Below, piece after piece: positions 35,370 through 45,970 of a stretch of DNA of 58,085 bases (positions are counted from its first letter, which is position 1; each line of letters begins with the position of its first letter). The stretch comes from an uncultured Clostridium sp. GTDB taxonomy: Bacteria > Bacillota > Clostridia > TANB77 > CAG-508. The stretch spans positions 1-58,085 of the forward strand of contig CAMSWH010000007.1 in NCBI GenBank assembly GCA_947064765.1, given 5' to 3'. The translations under genes were made by a program, and so were the position numbers. The notes beneath the pieces are model-generated. The model searched no databases, was not told the origin of the DNA, and saw only the letters and a list, made by a program, of their open reading frames with translations.

Positions 35370-37280
35370 ATGAACTATAAAATTACAAATGGATCAATAT
35401 CTTATGGAGCAGAAACAATTTTAGAGGAAATAAATTTTGAAGTAAAAGGAAAAGAAAAAGTTGCAATAGTTGGAAGAAATGGAAGTGGAAAATCTACTTT
35501 ATTAAAAGCTATTGTAGATAATGAGATGCTTTCAGAAGGTATTGGAGAAAATAAATTTAATGTATATAAAGAAGGAAATCCAAGTATAGGATATTTAAGA
35601 CAAATAGATTTTGAAGATGATAATATAACAATGCTTGATGAAATTCTAAAAGTTTATAAAGAAATTATAGATTTAGAAAAAAAGATAGAAAATTTAGTTG
35701 TAAAAATGCAAGAAGATTCTTCAGAAGATTTAGCAAAGGAATTTTCTAAAGCACAAGATAGATATGAGTTTTTAGATGGTTATACATATAAGAAGGAATA
35801 TGAAACAGCAATAAATAAATTTGGATTTTCAAGCGAAGATAAATATAAAAAAATAAGTGAATTTTCAGGAGGACAAAGAACAAAAATTGCTTTTATTAAA
35901 TTACTTCTTAGTAAACCAGATATATTACTTTTAGATGAGCCAACAAATCATTTAGATATAACAACTATTGAATGGCTTGAGAGTTATTTAAAAAATTATA
36001 CTAAAGCAGTAGTTATAGTTTCACATGATAGAATGTTTTTAAATAGAATCGTAGATAAAATTTATGAAATTGAATATGGTCAAATAACAGAATACTCTGG
36101 AAATTATGAGTTTTTTGAGAAACAAAAAAGAATAAATTATGAAAGACAGTTAAAAGACTTTGAGTTTCAACAAAAAGAAATAAAAAGATTAACTGCTATA
36201 GCAGATAGGTTTAGGTATAAACCAACAAAAGCTAAGATGGCTATGTCAAAATTAAAGCAAGTTGAAAGAATGGTAAAAATAGAAGAACCTAATAAATATG
36301 ACTTAAAAAGTTTTAAAACAAATTTTGAAATTGAACTAGAGAGTGGAAATAATGTTTTAAATGTAGAAGATTTAGAAATAGGGTATGGAAAAGTATTGTC
36401 AAAGGTTTCATTTAAAATGTATAAAGGTCAAAAGTTAGGAATCATTGGAAGTAATGGAACAGGAAAGTCAACTTTACTTAAAACTTTAGTTGGAAATATA
36501 AATAAGATTAGTGGAATATATGAATTTGGACATAACGTAAAAATTGGATATTTCGATCAACAAATGGCACAATTAAATTCAGAAAAAACTGTATTTGATG
36601 AATTTTATGATGAGTTTCCAAACCTTACAGTAACAGAAGTTAGAAATTCTTTAGCAGCATTTATGTTTTATGGAGAAGATGTTTTTAAACAAGTTAGTAT
36701 GCTTTCAGGAGGAGAAAAAGTAAGACTAGCACTTTGCAAAATTTTAAAAACAGGTCCGAATTTATTAATACTTGATGAACCAACTAATCATATGGATATA
36801 ATAGGAAAAGAAAGTTTAGAAAATATGCTAAAAGAATATAAAGGCACATTGATAGTAGTTTCACATGATAGATTTTTCATAAATAAAATTTCAGATTGTA
36901 TTTTAAATTTTGAAAATGGAAATATAAAATTTTATCCATATGGATATGAAGAATATTTAGAAAAGAAATCTACTGAGGAAAAAGAGATTATATTTACACA
37001 AAAACAAGAAAAAGTAAAGAAACAAGCATATATTAATCCATTGAAAGAAAAAGATAAATTAGAGAAAAAAATAAAAAAAATTGAAGAGGAAATTTCAAAA
37101 AAAGAAGAAGAAATTTCAAATTATCAAAATGAATTATTAAAAGAAGAAGTATATTCTGATTATGTAAAAGTTTCGGAATTACAAGAAAAAATTGATAACT
37201 TAAATAAAAAAATTGAAGAAAATATGAAATTATGGGAAGTTACTGAAGAAGAATTAGAAAAAATAAATAATATTTTATAG
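35370..37280 (+). CDS. ABC-F family ATPase (636 aa)
   Basis: Two ATPase halves without membrane helices: Walker A GRNGSGKST (35-43) and GSNGTGKST, signatures SGGQRTK and SGGEKVR, Walker B LLLDEPTNHLD and LILDEPTNHMD, VSHDR switches in both, and a C-terminal coiled coil. ABC-F proteins act on the ribosome (stalling relief or antibiotic protection); the subclass is closest to the YdiF/Uup-like type by length. AAAGGAT ribosome site. Only 14 bases separate it from the next gene, so the two large repeat proteins behind it are probably in its operon. Confidence 0.92.
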   Translation: MNYKITNGSISYGAETILEEINFEVKGKEKVAIVGRNGSGKSTLLKAIVDNEMLSEGIGENKFNVYKEGNPSIGYLRQIDFEDDNITMLDEILKVYKEIIDLEKKIENLVVKMQEDSSEDLAKEFSKAQDRYEFLDGYTYKKEYETAINKFGFSSEDKYKKISEFSGGQRTKIAFIKLLLSKPDILLLDEPTNHLDITTIEWLESYLKNYTKAVVIVSHDRMFLNRIVDKIYEIEYGQITEYSGNYEFFEKQKRINYERQLKDFEFQQKEIKRLTAIADRFRYKPTKAKMAMSKLKQVERMVKIEEPNKYDLKSFKTNFEIELESGNNVLNVEDLEIGYGKVLSKVSFKMYKGQKLGIIGSNGTGKSTLLKTLVGNINKISGIYEFGHNVKIGYFDQQMAQLNSEKTVFDEFYDEFPNLTVTEVRNSLAAFMFYGEDVFKQVSMLSGGEKVRLALCKILKTGPNLLILDEPTNHMDIIGKESLENMLKEYKGTLIVVSHDRFFINKISDCILNFENGNIKFYPYGYEEYLEKKSTEEKEIIFTQKQEKVKKQAYINPLKEKDKLEKKIKKIEEEISKKEEEISNYQNELLKEEVYSDYVKVSELQEKIDNLNKKIEENMKLWEVTEEELEKINNIL

Positions 37281-37294
37281 AAAATAGGTGATGT

Positions 37295-39946
37295 ATGAAT
37301 TTTTCAATAGAAAGAAAAGCTTGGATTAAAAAGAGAGAACTAAAAAAAGTAAGAGAAGAGATGATAAAAAAAGAGTCTCTTCATATTAATGATACAATAG
37401 AATATAGTGAATTTTTAAAGCTATATTCTATTTATGGTGGAGATCTTGCAGAAGATGAATTTGCAGATATATTTTTAGATATAGCAAAAACAGATTATTA
37501 TGACTTAAAAAAGAGAAGTAGATGTAAGATTCTTAAAAAAGATATAGTAACACAGTCTGATATAGAATTAATGAAAGTTAAGCTTATTAAAACATTAGGA
37601 CTGAAAGCTTTAGATGAAAAACATTATGAAGAATTAGAAGAAATATATAATTCTATACCTACAAAATTATCTTTTGTACCTTTTGCAGAAATGGTATTAG
37701 ATGTAGCTCAACAAACTGTATCTCGTACAAATCTTGTAAGAACTAGAAAAGCTACTATTTTTAGCAAAACTAATAGTGATTATTTTGATGATTCAAAGCG
37801 TGATGAGACTTTATATAATACAATAGGAAGATTAGAAAAAAGAAGAAAAGAAATATTTGAGTTAAAAGATGTAATAGCGCAAGATAGAAGTATTCATATG
37901 GATGATCCTTTAAATAAAGAGCAATTTTTGGAATTATATCAAATTTATGGTACAGGATTTACAGAAATAGAATTTGCAGAAAGTGTATTAGGCGTTGATA
38001 GTACTAAGATTAAGAAATTATTAAATGATAAAGTAAAAGATGTAAAAATATGGACAAGTGAAATAGTTTCTTTAGATTATTTATCAAAAATAAGGGAAGA
38101 AACTATAAAAGAAGAAAAATTACATATAAATGAAAAGATAAGTTATGCAAAATTTAAAGAAATTTACAAGAGACATTCCAGAATTTTAACAGAAGTAGAT
38201 TTTGCATTAGAAATTTTAGATATACCAAGAACTAGATATAATGAGCTTAAAAAGGATAAATGCGAATCATTAGTACTTTCATCTATTGAAGTACCAGAAG
38301 AATTTTATAATAATGCTAAAGAAAAGATTAAAGCAAATGAAAATGTTTATAGAGGAAAACCTACAACATATGAAGAATTTGTAAGCTTGCATGAAAAATA
38401 TGGATTTGTAACGAATGATATTGAATTTGGAGAAAAAACATTAGAAATGGATCCAGATTCAATAAGAGCATTAAAGAGAAAAGATATAAAAACATCATGG
38501 ATTCTTAAAGGAGAGGAAAATGAAAAGAGTCCAGAAGAAAATGAAAAAAATATAAAAAGATTAAGACAAATAGTAATAATGGAAAATAAATTGCACATAG
38601 AAGATCGTATGACTGGAAGTAAATTTAAAGCACTATATGAAAAGTATGGATTTGGAATGAGCAAAAAAGATTTTGCGTTTGAAATACTAGATATTAAAGA
38701 CTATAGATTAAATGTAATTTTAAGAGATGAAAGCCAAGGGACTGCAATACTTACAAATGAAAAAGTATCAAAAGATAAAATAAAAGCTTTAAGAAAAGCA
38801 TTTTTCAGTAGTGGGGAACATTGTACAGAAGATAGCATTGATTATAAAGAATTTTTAAGACTATATGACATATATGGAGGAATTCTATCAGAAAGACAAT
38901 TTGCAGAAAAAGTATTATTTATGTCTGCTGATAGATTAACATTCATAAGAACGCATCCAGGGGAGGAAACTGAAATTTTTTGTAGAGCTAAAGTTTCTGA
39001 TGCATATATAGCAAATTTAAAAGCTAGATTAATAAAAGAAAATCTATTATATTATAAACAACCAGTAACTTTGTCATTTTTTAATAGATTATATAAAAGT
39101 GCTCATACAATTTTATCTAAGCCCAATTTTGCCAAAGAAATATTAGAAGTAAATAGATGGAGTTATAGAGAGCTTGATAATGAAGTAAGTGATGCATTTT
39201 TTATTTTGACAACTTCTGGAACAGAAGAAAATAAGGAAAAATTTTTAAAAAGACAAGATGAGAAAATAAAATCAATGCTAGAGACGGGTTATGGATATGA
39301 TGAAATAGAAGAAAATGTAAATTTGCAAACTATAGCATTAAAGAAAAAGATTGATGGTTTATATGAAAATGGATTAGATAAAGAAAAAATTGCAAAACAA
39401 TATTATTATAGAACTTTAAAAGATAATAAAGAAGTTGATGAAGAGAGATTAAAAGAATGTGGTGTAAGCGAGTTTGATATTAAAAAAATAAAAGGTGAAG
39501 TAGAAAATGAACTTAGCTTACAACCACTTCAGAAAAAATGTGCTCATATAGTGGATGAAGTTTTAGATACTCCTAAAAATAAAGGAAAACTGGTAGAATA
39601 TATAAATTTATGCAAAGAGATTTATGGAGCAAAACCTGAAAAAATGCCAGAACATATTTTAGATACTCTTCAGGATTGTGTAGAATTTTTAGACACAAAT
39701 CTTGAAAATAGTTTATTTTTTATAAAAGTTTGTATAGCTAAAATGGATTATATAAGAGCTAATGGATTAGTAACTTTTAATATGCATAGTGATAGTTTAA
39801 GTATAGAAGATAGAAAAAAATTACAAGCAATGAGAGTTATGATAAAAGAAGCTTCAGAAAGAAAAGATGAAGTTATGGCAAGAAAAAGCATAGTATCAAT
39901 TAGTGATAGAGAAAATTCAATATTTAAAAGAGAATTTGTAGGTTAA
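37295..39946 (+). CDS. Giant modular repeat protein A (883 aa), unknown
   Basis: I do not recognise a family. Residues ~15-640 consist of about eight repeats of 65-85 residues with the pattern lr..l..e..hi.d.i.y.eF..LY..YG..lse.eFA..vLdi......lk......iL, for example YSEFLKLYSIYGGDLAEDEF and SKFKALYEKYGFGMSKKDFA. The eFA..vLdi....y..lk part looks like a helix-turn-helix, with changing residues in the second helix. The rest (~640-883) is helical, with one more HTH-like segment (GYGYDEIEENVNLQTIALKK) and a TPR-like end. Cytoplasmic, soluble. AGGTGATG ribosome site. Confidence 0.8.
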   Translation: MNFSIERKAWIKKRELKKVREEMIKKESLHINDTIEYSEFLKLYSIYGGDLAEDEFADIFLDIAKTDYYDLKKRSRCKILKKDIVTQSDIELMKVKLIKTLGLKALDEKHYEELEEIYNSIPTKLSFVPFAEMVLDVAQQTVSRTNLVRTRKATIFSKTNSDYFDDSKRDETLYNTIGRLEKRRKEIFELKDVIAQDRSIHMDDPLNKEQFLELYQIYGTGFTEIEFAESVLGVDSTKIKKLLNDKVKDVKIWTSEIVSLDYLSKIREETIKEEKLHINEKISYAKFKEIYKRHSRILTEVDFALEILDIPRTRYNELKKDKCESLVLSSIEVPEEFYNNAKEKIKANENVYRGKPTTYEEFVSLHEKYGFVTNDIEFGEKTLEMDPDSIRALKRKDIKTSWILKGEENEKSPEENEKNIKRLRQIVIMENKLHIEDRMTGSKFKALYEKYGFGMSKKDFAFEILDIKDYRLNVILRDESQGTAILTNEKVSKDKIKALRKAFFSSGEHCTEDSIDYKEFLRLYDIYGGILSERQFAEKVLFMSADRLTFIRTHPGEETEIFCRAKVSDAYIANLKARLIKENLLYYKQPVTLSFFNRLYKSAHTILSKPNFAKEILEVNRWSYRELDNEVSDAFFILTTSGTEENKEKFLKRQDEKIKSMLETGYGYDEIEENVNLQTIALKKKIDGLYENGLDKEKIAKQYYYRTLKDNKEVDEERLKECGVSEFDIKKIKGEVENELSLQPLQKKCAHIVDEVLDTPKNKGKLVEYINLCKEIYGAKPEKMPEHILDTLQDCVEFLDTNLENSLFFIKVCIAKMDYIRANGLVTFNMHSDSLSIEDRKKLQAMRVMIKEASERKDEVMARKSIVSISDRENSIFKREFVG

Positions 39947-39994
39947 ATATTAAACAAAAGATAGAAAATATTAATTAAAACAGTAGAGGAGAAA

Positions 39995-42628
39995 ATGGAT
40001 TTTTCTATAGAAAAAATATCTTGGAGCAAAAAAAGAAAATTTAAAAAATTAAGAGAAGAGATGATAGAAAAAGAGTCTCTTCATATTAATGATTTAGTTG
40101 ATTATAAACAGTTTTTAGATCTATATTCAAAGTATGGAAATGGACTTAAAGAAGATGAATTTGCAGATGTATTTTTAGATTTATTAAAAACAGATTATTA
40201 TAGTTTAAAGAAAAATAGATGTAAAATTCTGAAAAAAGAAGTAGTAGATGAAAAAGAAATAGAATTGCTTAAATTAAGAGTTATAAAAGAGCTAGGATTA
40301 AGTAAAGGAAAAGAAAGATCATATCAAGAATTAGTAGATATATATAAAGCTATACCAAGCAAATTTCAATTAGTAATGTTTGTAGAAAAAGTGTTAGATG
40401 TATCTAGTCATTCACTTTCATGTACTAAATGTAATGAAACTAAAAATGCAACTATTTTTAATAAAACAGATGATGAATATTTTGATAATTCCATAGATGA
40501 TAAAGAATTAAGAAAAGTTGTAAAGCAGGTTGTAAAAAGAAAAAAAGGAATATCAGGCTTAAAAGATGAGATTGCAGAAGATAGAAATCTCCATATGGGA
40601 GATGAAGTAAGAAGAGAAGAATTTTTTGATTTATATAAGATTTATGGAAAAGATTTTTCTGAGTATGATTTTGCAAGAATTGTACTTGGAATGACAGAAG
40701 GAAAAGCAAGAAGTTTAATTAATGACAAAATTGAAAAAGCGCAAATTTGGAATGAAGAAATTGTTAGTTTAGATTATTTATTAAAAATAAGAGAAGAAAC
40801 TATAAAGAAAGAAAAATTATATATAAATCAAAGTATTTCTTATGAAAAATTTAAAGAAATTTATAGGAAACATGCCAGAATATTATCAGAAATAGATTTT
40901 GCAGAAGAAGTATTAGATATAGCTAAACAAAATTACAAAAGATTAAAAAGAGAAGAATCTGAAAGTTTTATTCTTAACGATATTGAAATTCCAGAAAATT
41001 TTTATCAAGAAGCAAAACAAAGTATTAAACAAAATGAAAATGTTTATAGAGGAAAAGCAATAACATATTATGAATTCTTAGAACTATATGAAAAATATGG
41101 ATTTGTAACAAATGATGTTGAATTTGCAAAACAAACATTAGAAATAGAGCCTAATCAATTTAGAGCACTAAAAAGTGGAGAGAATAAAACAAATAGAATT
41201 TTAAAAAATGAAGAAAATGATTTACCAGAAGAAGTATTTAAAAAAACAGTAAGAAAATTAAGAGATGTTGTAATAAGAGAAAGAAAATTACATATTGAAG
41301 ATCCAATGAAAGGAAAACAATTTCTAGAGATTTATGAAAAATATGGTTTTGGAATGAGTCAAAAAGATTTTGCAAGAGAGATATTGGATATCAAACCTCA
41401 TAGATTAGACAATATATTAAGAGATGAAAATGAAAGAACTATAATATTAACAAACGAAAAAGTTAGAAAAGATGAGATTAAGGCTTTAAGAAAAAATCTT
41501 TTTAATAATTCTGGATATTGTACAGAGGATAGAATTACTTATGAAGAATTTTTAAAATTATACAAATTATATGGTGGTAAATTATCTGAAAAACAATTCG
41601 CAGAGAAAATATTATTTATAGGAAATGATAGATTAATTTTTATAAGAAATAATCCAGGAGAAGATACAGAAATTTTTTGCAGAGTTAAATTTTCTGATGC
41701 ATATTTAGCAAATTTGAAAGCAAGATTAGTAAAAGAAAACTTATTATATCAAAGGCAAGGAATAGTACCAGCATTTTTTGAAAAGTTGTATAAAAGAGCA
41801 CATACAATTTTATCAAGAGCAGATTTTGCAAAACAAATTTTAGAAATAAATAGACAAAATTATTATAAATCTATAGAGAAAAGTTATAATGAAACCTGTG
41901 AAATCTTGGCAGTTTCTGGAACTAAGGAAAATAAAGATAGGTTTTTGAAGTGGCAAAATAAAGCAATTAGTGAAATGCTAAGACAAGGATATGGATATGA
42001 AGAAATTGCAGGAAATACAAATCTTAATACAGGAGATTTAATAGGTAAGATAGAAACTTTATATGAAAGCGGATTAGATAGAATAGAAATTTCATATAAA
42101 TATTTATATGAGAGTTTGAAAAATGATAAACCAATAGATGAATCAAGAATTGAAGAACTTGAGCTAGGACCAGAAGAAATGAAAAAAATTAAAGATCAAG
42201 TTCAAGAAGAAAAAAACTTAAAGAAAATAGAAGAAAAATGTGAAGATATAGTTGATGAAGTAAAAGATACACCAACTGGAATAAAAACATTAAGAAATTA
42301 TATTAGTTTATGTAAGAGAATATATGAAAAAAATCCTAAAGGAATGCCAAAAGAAACTTTATCATGTCTTCAAGACTGTTTAGAATTTTTAGATGATGAT
42401 ATGGAAAATAGCATATTTTTTATAAAAGTATGTATAGAACAAATGGAGTATTCAAGAGCAAATGAATTAGTAACTTTTTATATGCAAAGTGAAAAAATTA
42501 AGGTAGAAGACAAAAGTATTTTAAGACAGATGAGAGTTAGTATAAGAGAAGCAGAAAAGAAAATGCAAGGAGTAAATGCACGACAAAATTTAAAAACGGA
42601 TAGATTAAGAACAATGTACAATTATTAG
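39995..42628 (+). CDS. Giant modular repeat protein B (877 aa), paralogue of A
   Basis: Same architecture and order of about eight repeats as protein A and co-linear over the entire length, e.g. KQFLDLYSKYGNGLKEDEFA, EKFKEIYRKHARILSEIDFA and FLKLYKLYGGKLSEKQFAEK; many blocks such as LHINDLVDYKQF and ENVYRGKA are nearly the same. So it arose by duplication of the full gene, 48 bases downstream of A, with GAGGAGAAA as ribosome site. Divergence is greatest in the linkers between repeats. Function unknown; a modular nucleic-acid or protein binder is a guess. Confidence 0.8.
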   Translation: MDFSIEKISWSKKRKFKKLREEMIEKESLHINDLVDYKQFLDLYSKYGNGLKEDEFADVFLDLLKTDYYSLKKNRCKILKKEVVDEKEIELLKLRVIKELGLSKGKERSYQELVDIYKAIPSKFQLVMFVEKVLDVSSHSLSCTKCNETKNATIFNKTDDEYFDNSIDDKELRKVVKQVVKRKKGISGLKDEIAEDRNLHMGDEVRREEFFDLYKIYGKDFSEYDFARIVLGMTEGKARSLINDKIEKAQIWNEEIVSLDYLLKIREETIKKEKLYINQSISYEKFKEIYRKHARILSEIDFAEEVLDIAKQNYKRLKREESESFILNDIEIPENFYQEAKQSIKQNENVYRGKAITYYEFLELYEKYGFVTNDVEFAKQTLEIEPNQFRALKSGENKTNRILKNEENDLPEEVFKKTVRKLRDVVIRERKLHIEDPMKGKQFLEIYEKYGFGMSQKDFAREILDIKPHRLDNILRDENERTIILTNEKVRKDEIKALRKNLFNNSGYCTEDRITYEEFLKLYKLYGGKLSEKQFAEKILFIGNDRLIFIRNNPGEDTEIFCRVKFSDAYLANLKARLVKENLLYQRQGIVPAFFEKLYKRAHTILSRADFAKQILEINRQNYYKSIEKSYNETCEILAVSGTKENKDRFLKWQNKAISEMLRQGYGYEEIAGNTNLNTGDLIGKIETLYESGLDRIEISYKYLYESLKNDKPIDESRIEELELGPEEMKKIKDQVQEEKNLKKIEEKCEDIVDEVKDTPTGIKTLRNYISLCKRIYEKNPKGMPKETLSCLQDCLEFLDDDMENSIFFIKVCIEQMEYSRANELVTFYMQSEKIKVEDKSILRQMRVSIREAEKKMQGVNARQNLKTDRLRTMYNY

Positions 42629-42767
42629 TATCAAAATTAAAATATATTAAATAACTATATTGAATTGGTAAAAAATGAATTGTGTATATTATGTAAAAAA
42701 TATTGATTTTTAAAACAAAATGTTATAATATATCTACAAATTTTAATAAAGAAACGGAGAAATGAAA

Positions 42768-43688
42768 ATGGGAAAAACTTATATTTTTGGACACAAAAAT
42801 CCAGATACAGATTCAATAACATCAAGTTTAGTAATGGCAGATTTTGAAAGAAAAAATGGAAACACAGATGTAGTTGCTTGTAGATTAGGAAATGTAAATA
42901 AAGAAACAGAATATGTTTTAAATTATGTAGGAGTAGAATCTCCAGAATTTATAGAAGATTTAGAAGATGGAGCAGAAGTTATAATTGTAGATACAGCAAA
43001 TCCAGGAGAACTTATTTCAAATTTAGAAAATGTAAAAATAAAAAGAATAGTTGATCATCATCAAGTTTTATTAAATACATCTTATCCAGTTTTCTATAGA
43101 GCAGAGCCAGTTGGATGTACAGAAACAATAATGTATAAATTATATAAAGAATATGGTTTTGAAGTAGATAAAAAAATCGCAACATTAATGTTATCAGCAA
43201 TTATTTCAGATACACTTTTACTAAAATCACCAACTTGTACACCAGATGATGTAAAAGCAGTAGAAGAATTATCAAAAATTGCAGGAGTTGATTATAATAC
43301 TTATGGTATGGAAATGCTAAAGGCTGGAACAGATTTAAGCTCATTTACAATAGATGAGATTTTAAAAATAGATGCAAAAGCAATTGCTTTAAAAGATAAA
43401 AAATCAATAATTGCACAAGTAAATACAGCTTCAATTCCAGAAGTTATGAAAATGAAATCTGATTTAGAAGCTGGAATGAAAAAAAGCATTGAGGAAAATG
43501 GATTAGATTTATTTATGCTTTTAATTACTGATATAGTAAATAGTAATACACAAACTATTGCATTAGGAAATTGTGCTGGAATAGTTGAAAAAGCATATGG
43601 AGTGAAATTAGAAGATAATACAGCATTACTTGAAGGTGTTGTGTCTCGTAAAAAACAAGTTGTACCTATTATGACTGAAAATGCATAG
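42768..43688 (+). CDS. ppaC: Manganese-dependent inorganic pyrophosphatase
   Basis: DHH family, class II pyrophosphatase: FGHKNPDTDSI (metal ligands His, Asp, Asp), VDTANPGE, the DHH signature in RIVDHHQVL, and the C-terminal SRKKQVVP arginine-lysine motif that holds the substrate. About 306 residues. ATG 42768 preferred because ACGGAG lies 10 bases before it (4 bases before the ATG at 42762). No CBS domains. Ends at an extremely long terminator stem. Confidence 0.95.
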   Translation: MGKTYIFGHKNPDTDSITSSLVMADFERKNGNTDVVACRLGNVNKETEYVLNYVGVESPEFIEDLEDGAEVIIVDTANPGELISNLENVKIKRIVDHHQVLLNTSYPVFYRAEPVGCTETIMYKLYKEYGFEVDKKIATLMLSAIISDTLLLKSPTCTPDDVKAVEELSKIAGVDYNTYGMEMLKAGTDLSSFTIDEILKIDAKAIALKDKKSIIAQVNTASIPEVMKMKSDLEAGMKKSIEENGLDLFMLLITDIVNSNTQTIALGNCAGIVEKAYGVKLEDNTALLEGVVSRKKQVVPIMTENA

Positions 43689-43699
43689 ATTTATAAATT

Positions 43700-43745
43700 A
43701 TATAGAAAAGCTGAAACATATAAAAAAGTTTCAGCTTTTCTATAT
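43700..43745. terminator. 18-bp perfect stem after ppaC
   Basis: ATATAGAAAAGCTGAAAC and GTTTCAGCTTTTCTATAT around a 10-base loop. A long perfect stem with only a modest T content behind it; it may end transcription in both directions. Confidence 0.8.
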
Positions 43746-43764
43746 ATTATTATAAATATATTCG

Positions 43765-43907
43765 AAATATAATATGTATTAAGTTTTTTTACACTTTGTT
43801 GTCGCAACCTATAAATAAAATATTTTATGTAGGTTGCTCCATTTCGCACTCACTTTGTTCGTTTGAACGCTTGCGCAGCGTTTCAAAACTTAATACATAT
43901 TATATTT
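43765..43907. mobile_element. MITE-like 143-bp inverted-repeat element
   Basis: Perfect 23-bp terminal inverted repeats (43765-43787, AAATATAATATGTATTAAG...; 43885-43907). Inside are two further hairpins: GCAACCTA/TAGGTTGC (43804-43837) and AACGCT-TGCGC-AGCGTT (43866-43882). As RNA or single-stranded DNA it would form a three-way or four-way junction. The core is GC-richer than the surrounding spacer and has no ORF. The remainder of the 311-base gap holds the ppaC terminator and the next promoter. Confidence 0.75.
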
Positions 43908-43999
43908 GGGGTTATTTTTTATTAATAATCTAAATTGCAATATTTATATATTTATTTTTAAATTCTATATGGTATAATGAAAAAAATAAATGAAAAGAG

Positions 44000-45970
44000 T
44001 TGATAAAAATAGAAAAGAAACCAGGGATAGATGAAAAAGGAAAGAAAAGAATTATAATTGCTATAGTAATTGCTATTTTGATAGAAGTATTTATTTGTAA
44101 TTATCCAGCATTTAGATGCTTACTAATGGGAAAATCTAAAGAAATAAACAATTATAAAGTTGATGATAACTCTATTATAATTTCAAATATAAATGAAAGA
44201 GTTACAAGTATAAATCTTAAATACAAGGAAGATTTAACAGATAAAGTAACTTATGAATTAAAATATACAGCAGAAGAAAATAGTGATTTATTTTCTTTAA
44301 AACCAAAAGTAATATTAGAAAATCAAAGACAATACATAAATTTTGATACTCATTCAAAGTGCAAAACAATTCAACTTGATTTATTAACAGAAAGTGATTT
44401 TTCTGTGGAAAGCATACAGATAAATCGACCTAATTTTAATATTAATGTGTATAGAATAATAATATTTTTTGTTATAGCAATTTTTATAATTAAAGTAAAA
44501 GATGAAAGTATATATAAAGAATATGATAAAAATTCTAAATCACAAAATCATGTATTTATATTAAATTTAATAGTTTTTTGTGGTTTTGTAGCAATATATT
44601 TGATTTATCAATTTAATCCAGAAACTTTATTAATAAAAAAAGAGAATATAAGTAATGAAGATGCACTTCTTATGCAAACAGAAGCTTTTATAAATGGACA
44701 AGTAGAACTTATACCAGAAGCATCAGAAGAACTTAAAGAAATGGAAAATCCATATGATAATGTAGAAAGAGATCAAAAGGGAGTTCCATATCTTTATGAT
44801 GTAGCATATTATGATGGGAATTATTATAATTATTTTGGAGTAGCTCCAATTTTTACAACTATAATGCCATTTCGATTAATAACAGGAATGTATACACATA
44901 CATATATTTTTAATCTTGTATACATGTTTGGAATAGTTATTTCTTTATACTTTTTATATAAAAAATTAGTAGATAGATATATAAAAAAAATGTCACTTTG
45001 TAATTTTTATTTAGGATATTATGCAATTTTATTTGGATCAAATATTCTAACACTTTTAAGAGGTGCAAAATATGATATAGTTGTAACGTCAGGAATAATG
45101 TTCATGCTAATATCAATAAATTTAGCAATATCAATTTATCAAAATAAAAAGTATAAATATATTAAATTAATATTGCTTGGAATTACTACAGCATTAATTG
45201 TTCTTTCAAAACCTAATCTAATCGCATACTATTCTATAATAGTATTATTTCTTTTGTTAAATACAAAAGAAATAAGTCTAAAAGAAAAAATAAAAGATGG
45301 AATATTTATGGCAGTTCCACTTGGATTATTAGCAATTTTCCAAATGGTATTAAATTATTTAAGATTTGACAGCATTTTGGAATTTGGAGCTAAATATCAA
45401 TTAACAGGATTTAATATGAATTACTGTATGTCATTTACATTTGGAAAAATATATGTAGGAATTTTAGAATACATATTTAGAATTCCTAGAATTAATGTAT
45501 CAAATTTTCCATTTGTTTTTATAAATACTGAAACAACTTTAAATGCAGTGAATGAAGTATGTTATGAAAATAGACTGATTGGATTAATAGCAATACCAAT
45601 TTTATGGATATATTTATTTAAGAAAAATATATTAGATAAATCAGAAAATAAAGAATTAAAAATATTCACAAGAGTTTGTTTATACACTTGTGTAGTTGCG
45701 ATAATTTTAAATACATGTTTAGGCGGAATTTGTGAAGCATACGCAATAGATTTTAAATTAATTTTATGTATAAATGCAGTAATTTTATTATTAAAATTAG
45801 TAGAACAAAATCAAGAGAAAAAAGAAGTAAATAAATTATTTTTAATTATTTGTTTAGTAACAATAGTTATAATGTTACCAATTTCATTAACAACTGAAGT
45901 AAATTTATTAACCAACCTTAGAAATCCACTTACAGTATATTTAAAAAATATGTTTGAATTTTGGTGCTAG
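44000..45970 (+). CDS. Large integral membrane protein, glycosyltransferase-like topology (656 aa)
   Basis: TTG start, with TATAAT about 25 bases upstream and a poor ribosome site. One N-terminal helix (~residues 17-34), an outside beta-type domain (~45-140), then about ten membrane helices. The loop YLYDVAYYDGNYYNYFGVAP is a pattern I know from uncharacterised clostridial membrane proteins related in topology to GT-C/PMT-type glycosyltransferases. No catalytic residues can be assigned. Followed by ~180 bases without a gene. Confidence 0.7.
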   Translation: MIKIEKKPGIDEKGKKRIIIAIVIAILIEVFICNYPAFRCLLMGKSKEINNYKVDDNSIIISNINERVTSINLKYKEDLTDKVTYELKYTAEENSDLFSLKPKVILENQRQYINFDTHSKCKTIQLDLLTESDFSVESIQINRPNFNINVYRIIIFFVIAIFIIKVKDESIYKEYDKNSKSQNHVFILNLIVFCGFVAIYLIYQFNPETLLIKKENISNEDALLMQTEAFINGQVELIPEASEELKEMENPYDNVERDQKGVPYLYDVAYYDGNYYNYFGVAPIFTTIMPFRLITGMYTHTYIFNLVYMFGIVISLYFLYKKLVDRYIKKMSLCNFYLGYYAILFGSNILTLLRGAKYDIVVTSGIMFMLISINLAISIYQNKKYKYIKLILLGITTALIVLSKPNLIAYYSIIVLFLLLNTKEISLKEKIKDGIFMAVPLGLLAIFQMVLNYLRFDSILEFGAKYQLTGFNMNYCMSFTFGKIYVGILEYIFRIPRINVSNFPFVFINTETTLNAVNEVCYENRLIGLIAIPILWIYLFKKNILDKSENKELKIFTRVCLYTCVVAIILNTCLGGICEAYAIDFKLILCINAVILLLKLVEQNQEKKEVNKLFLIICLVTIVIMLPISLTTEVNLLTNLRNPLTVYLKNMFEFWC

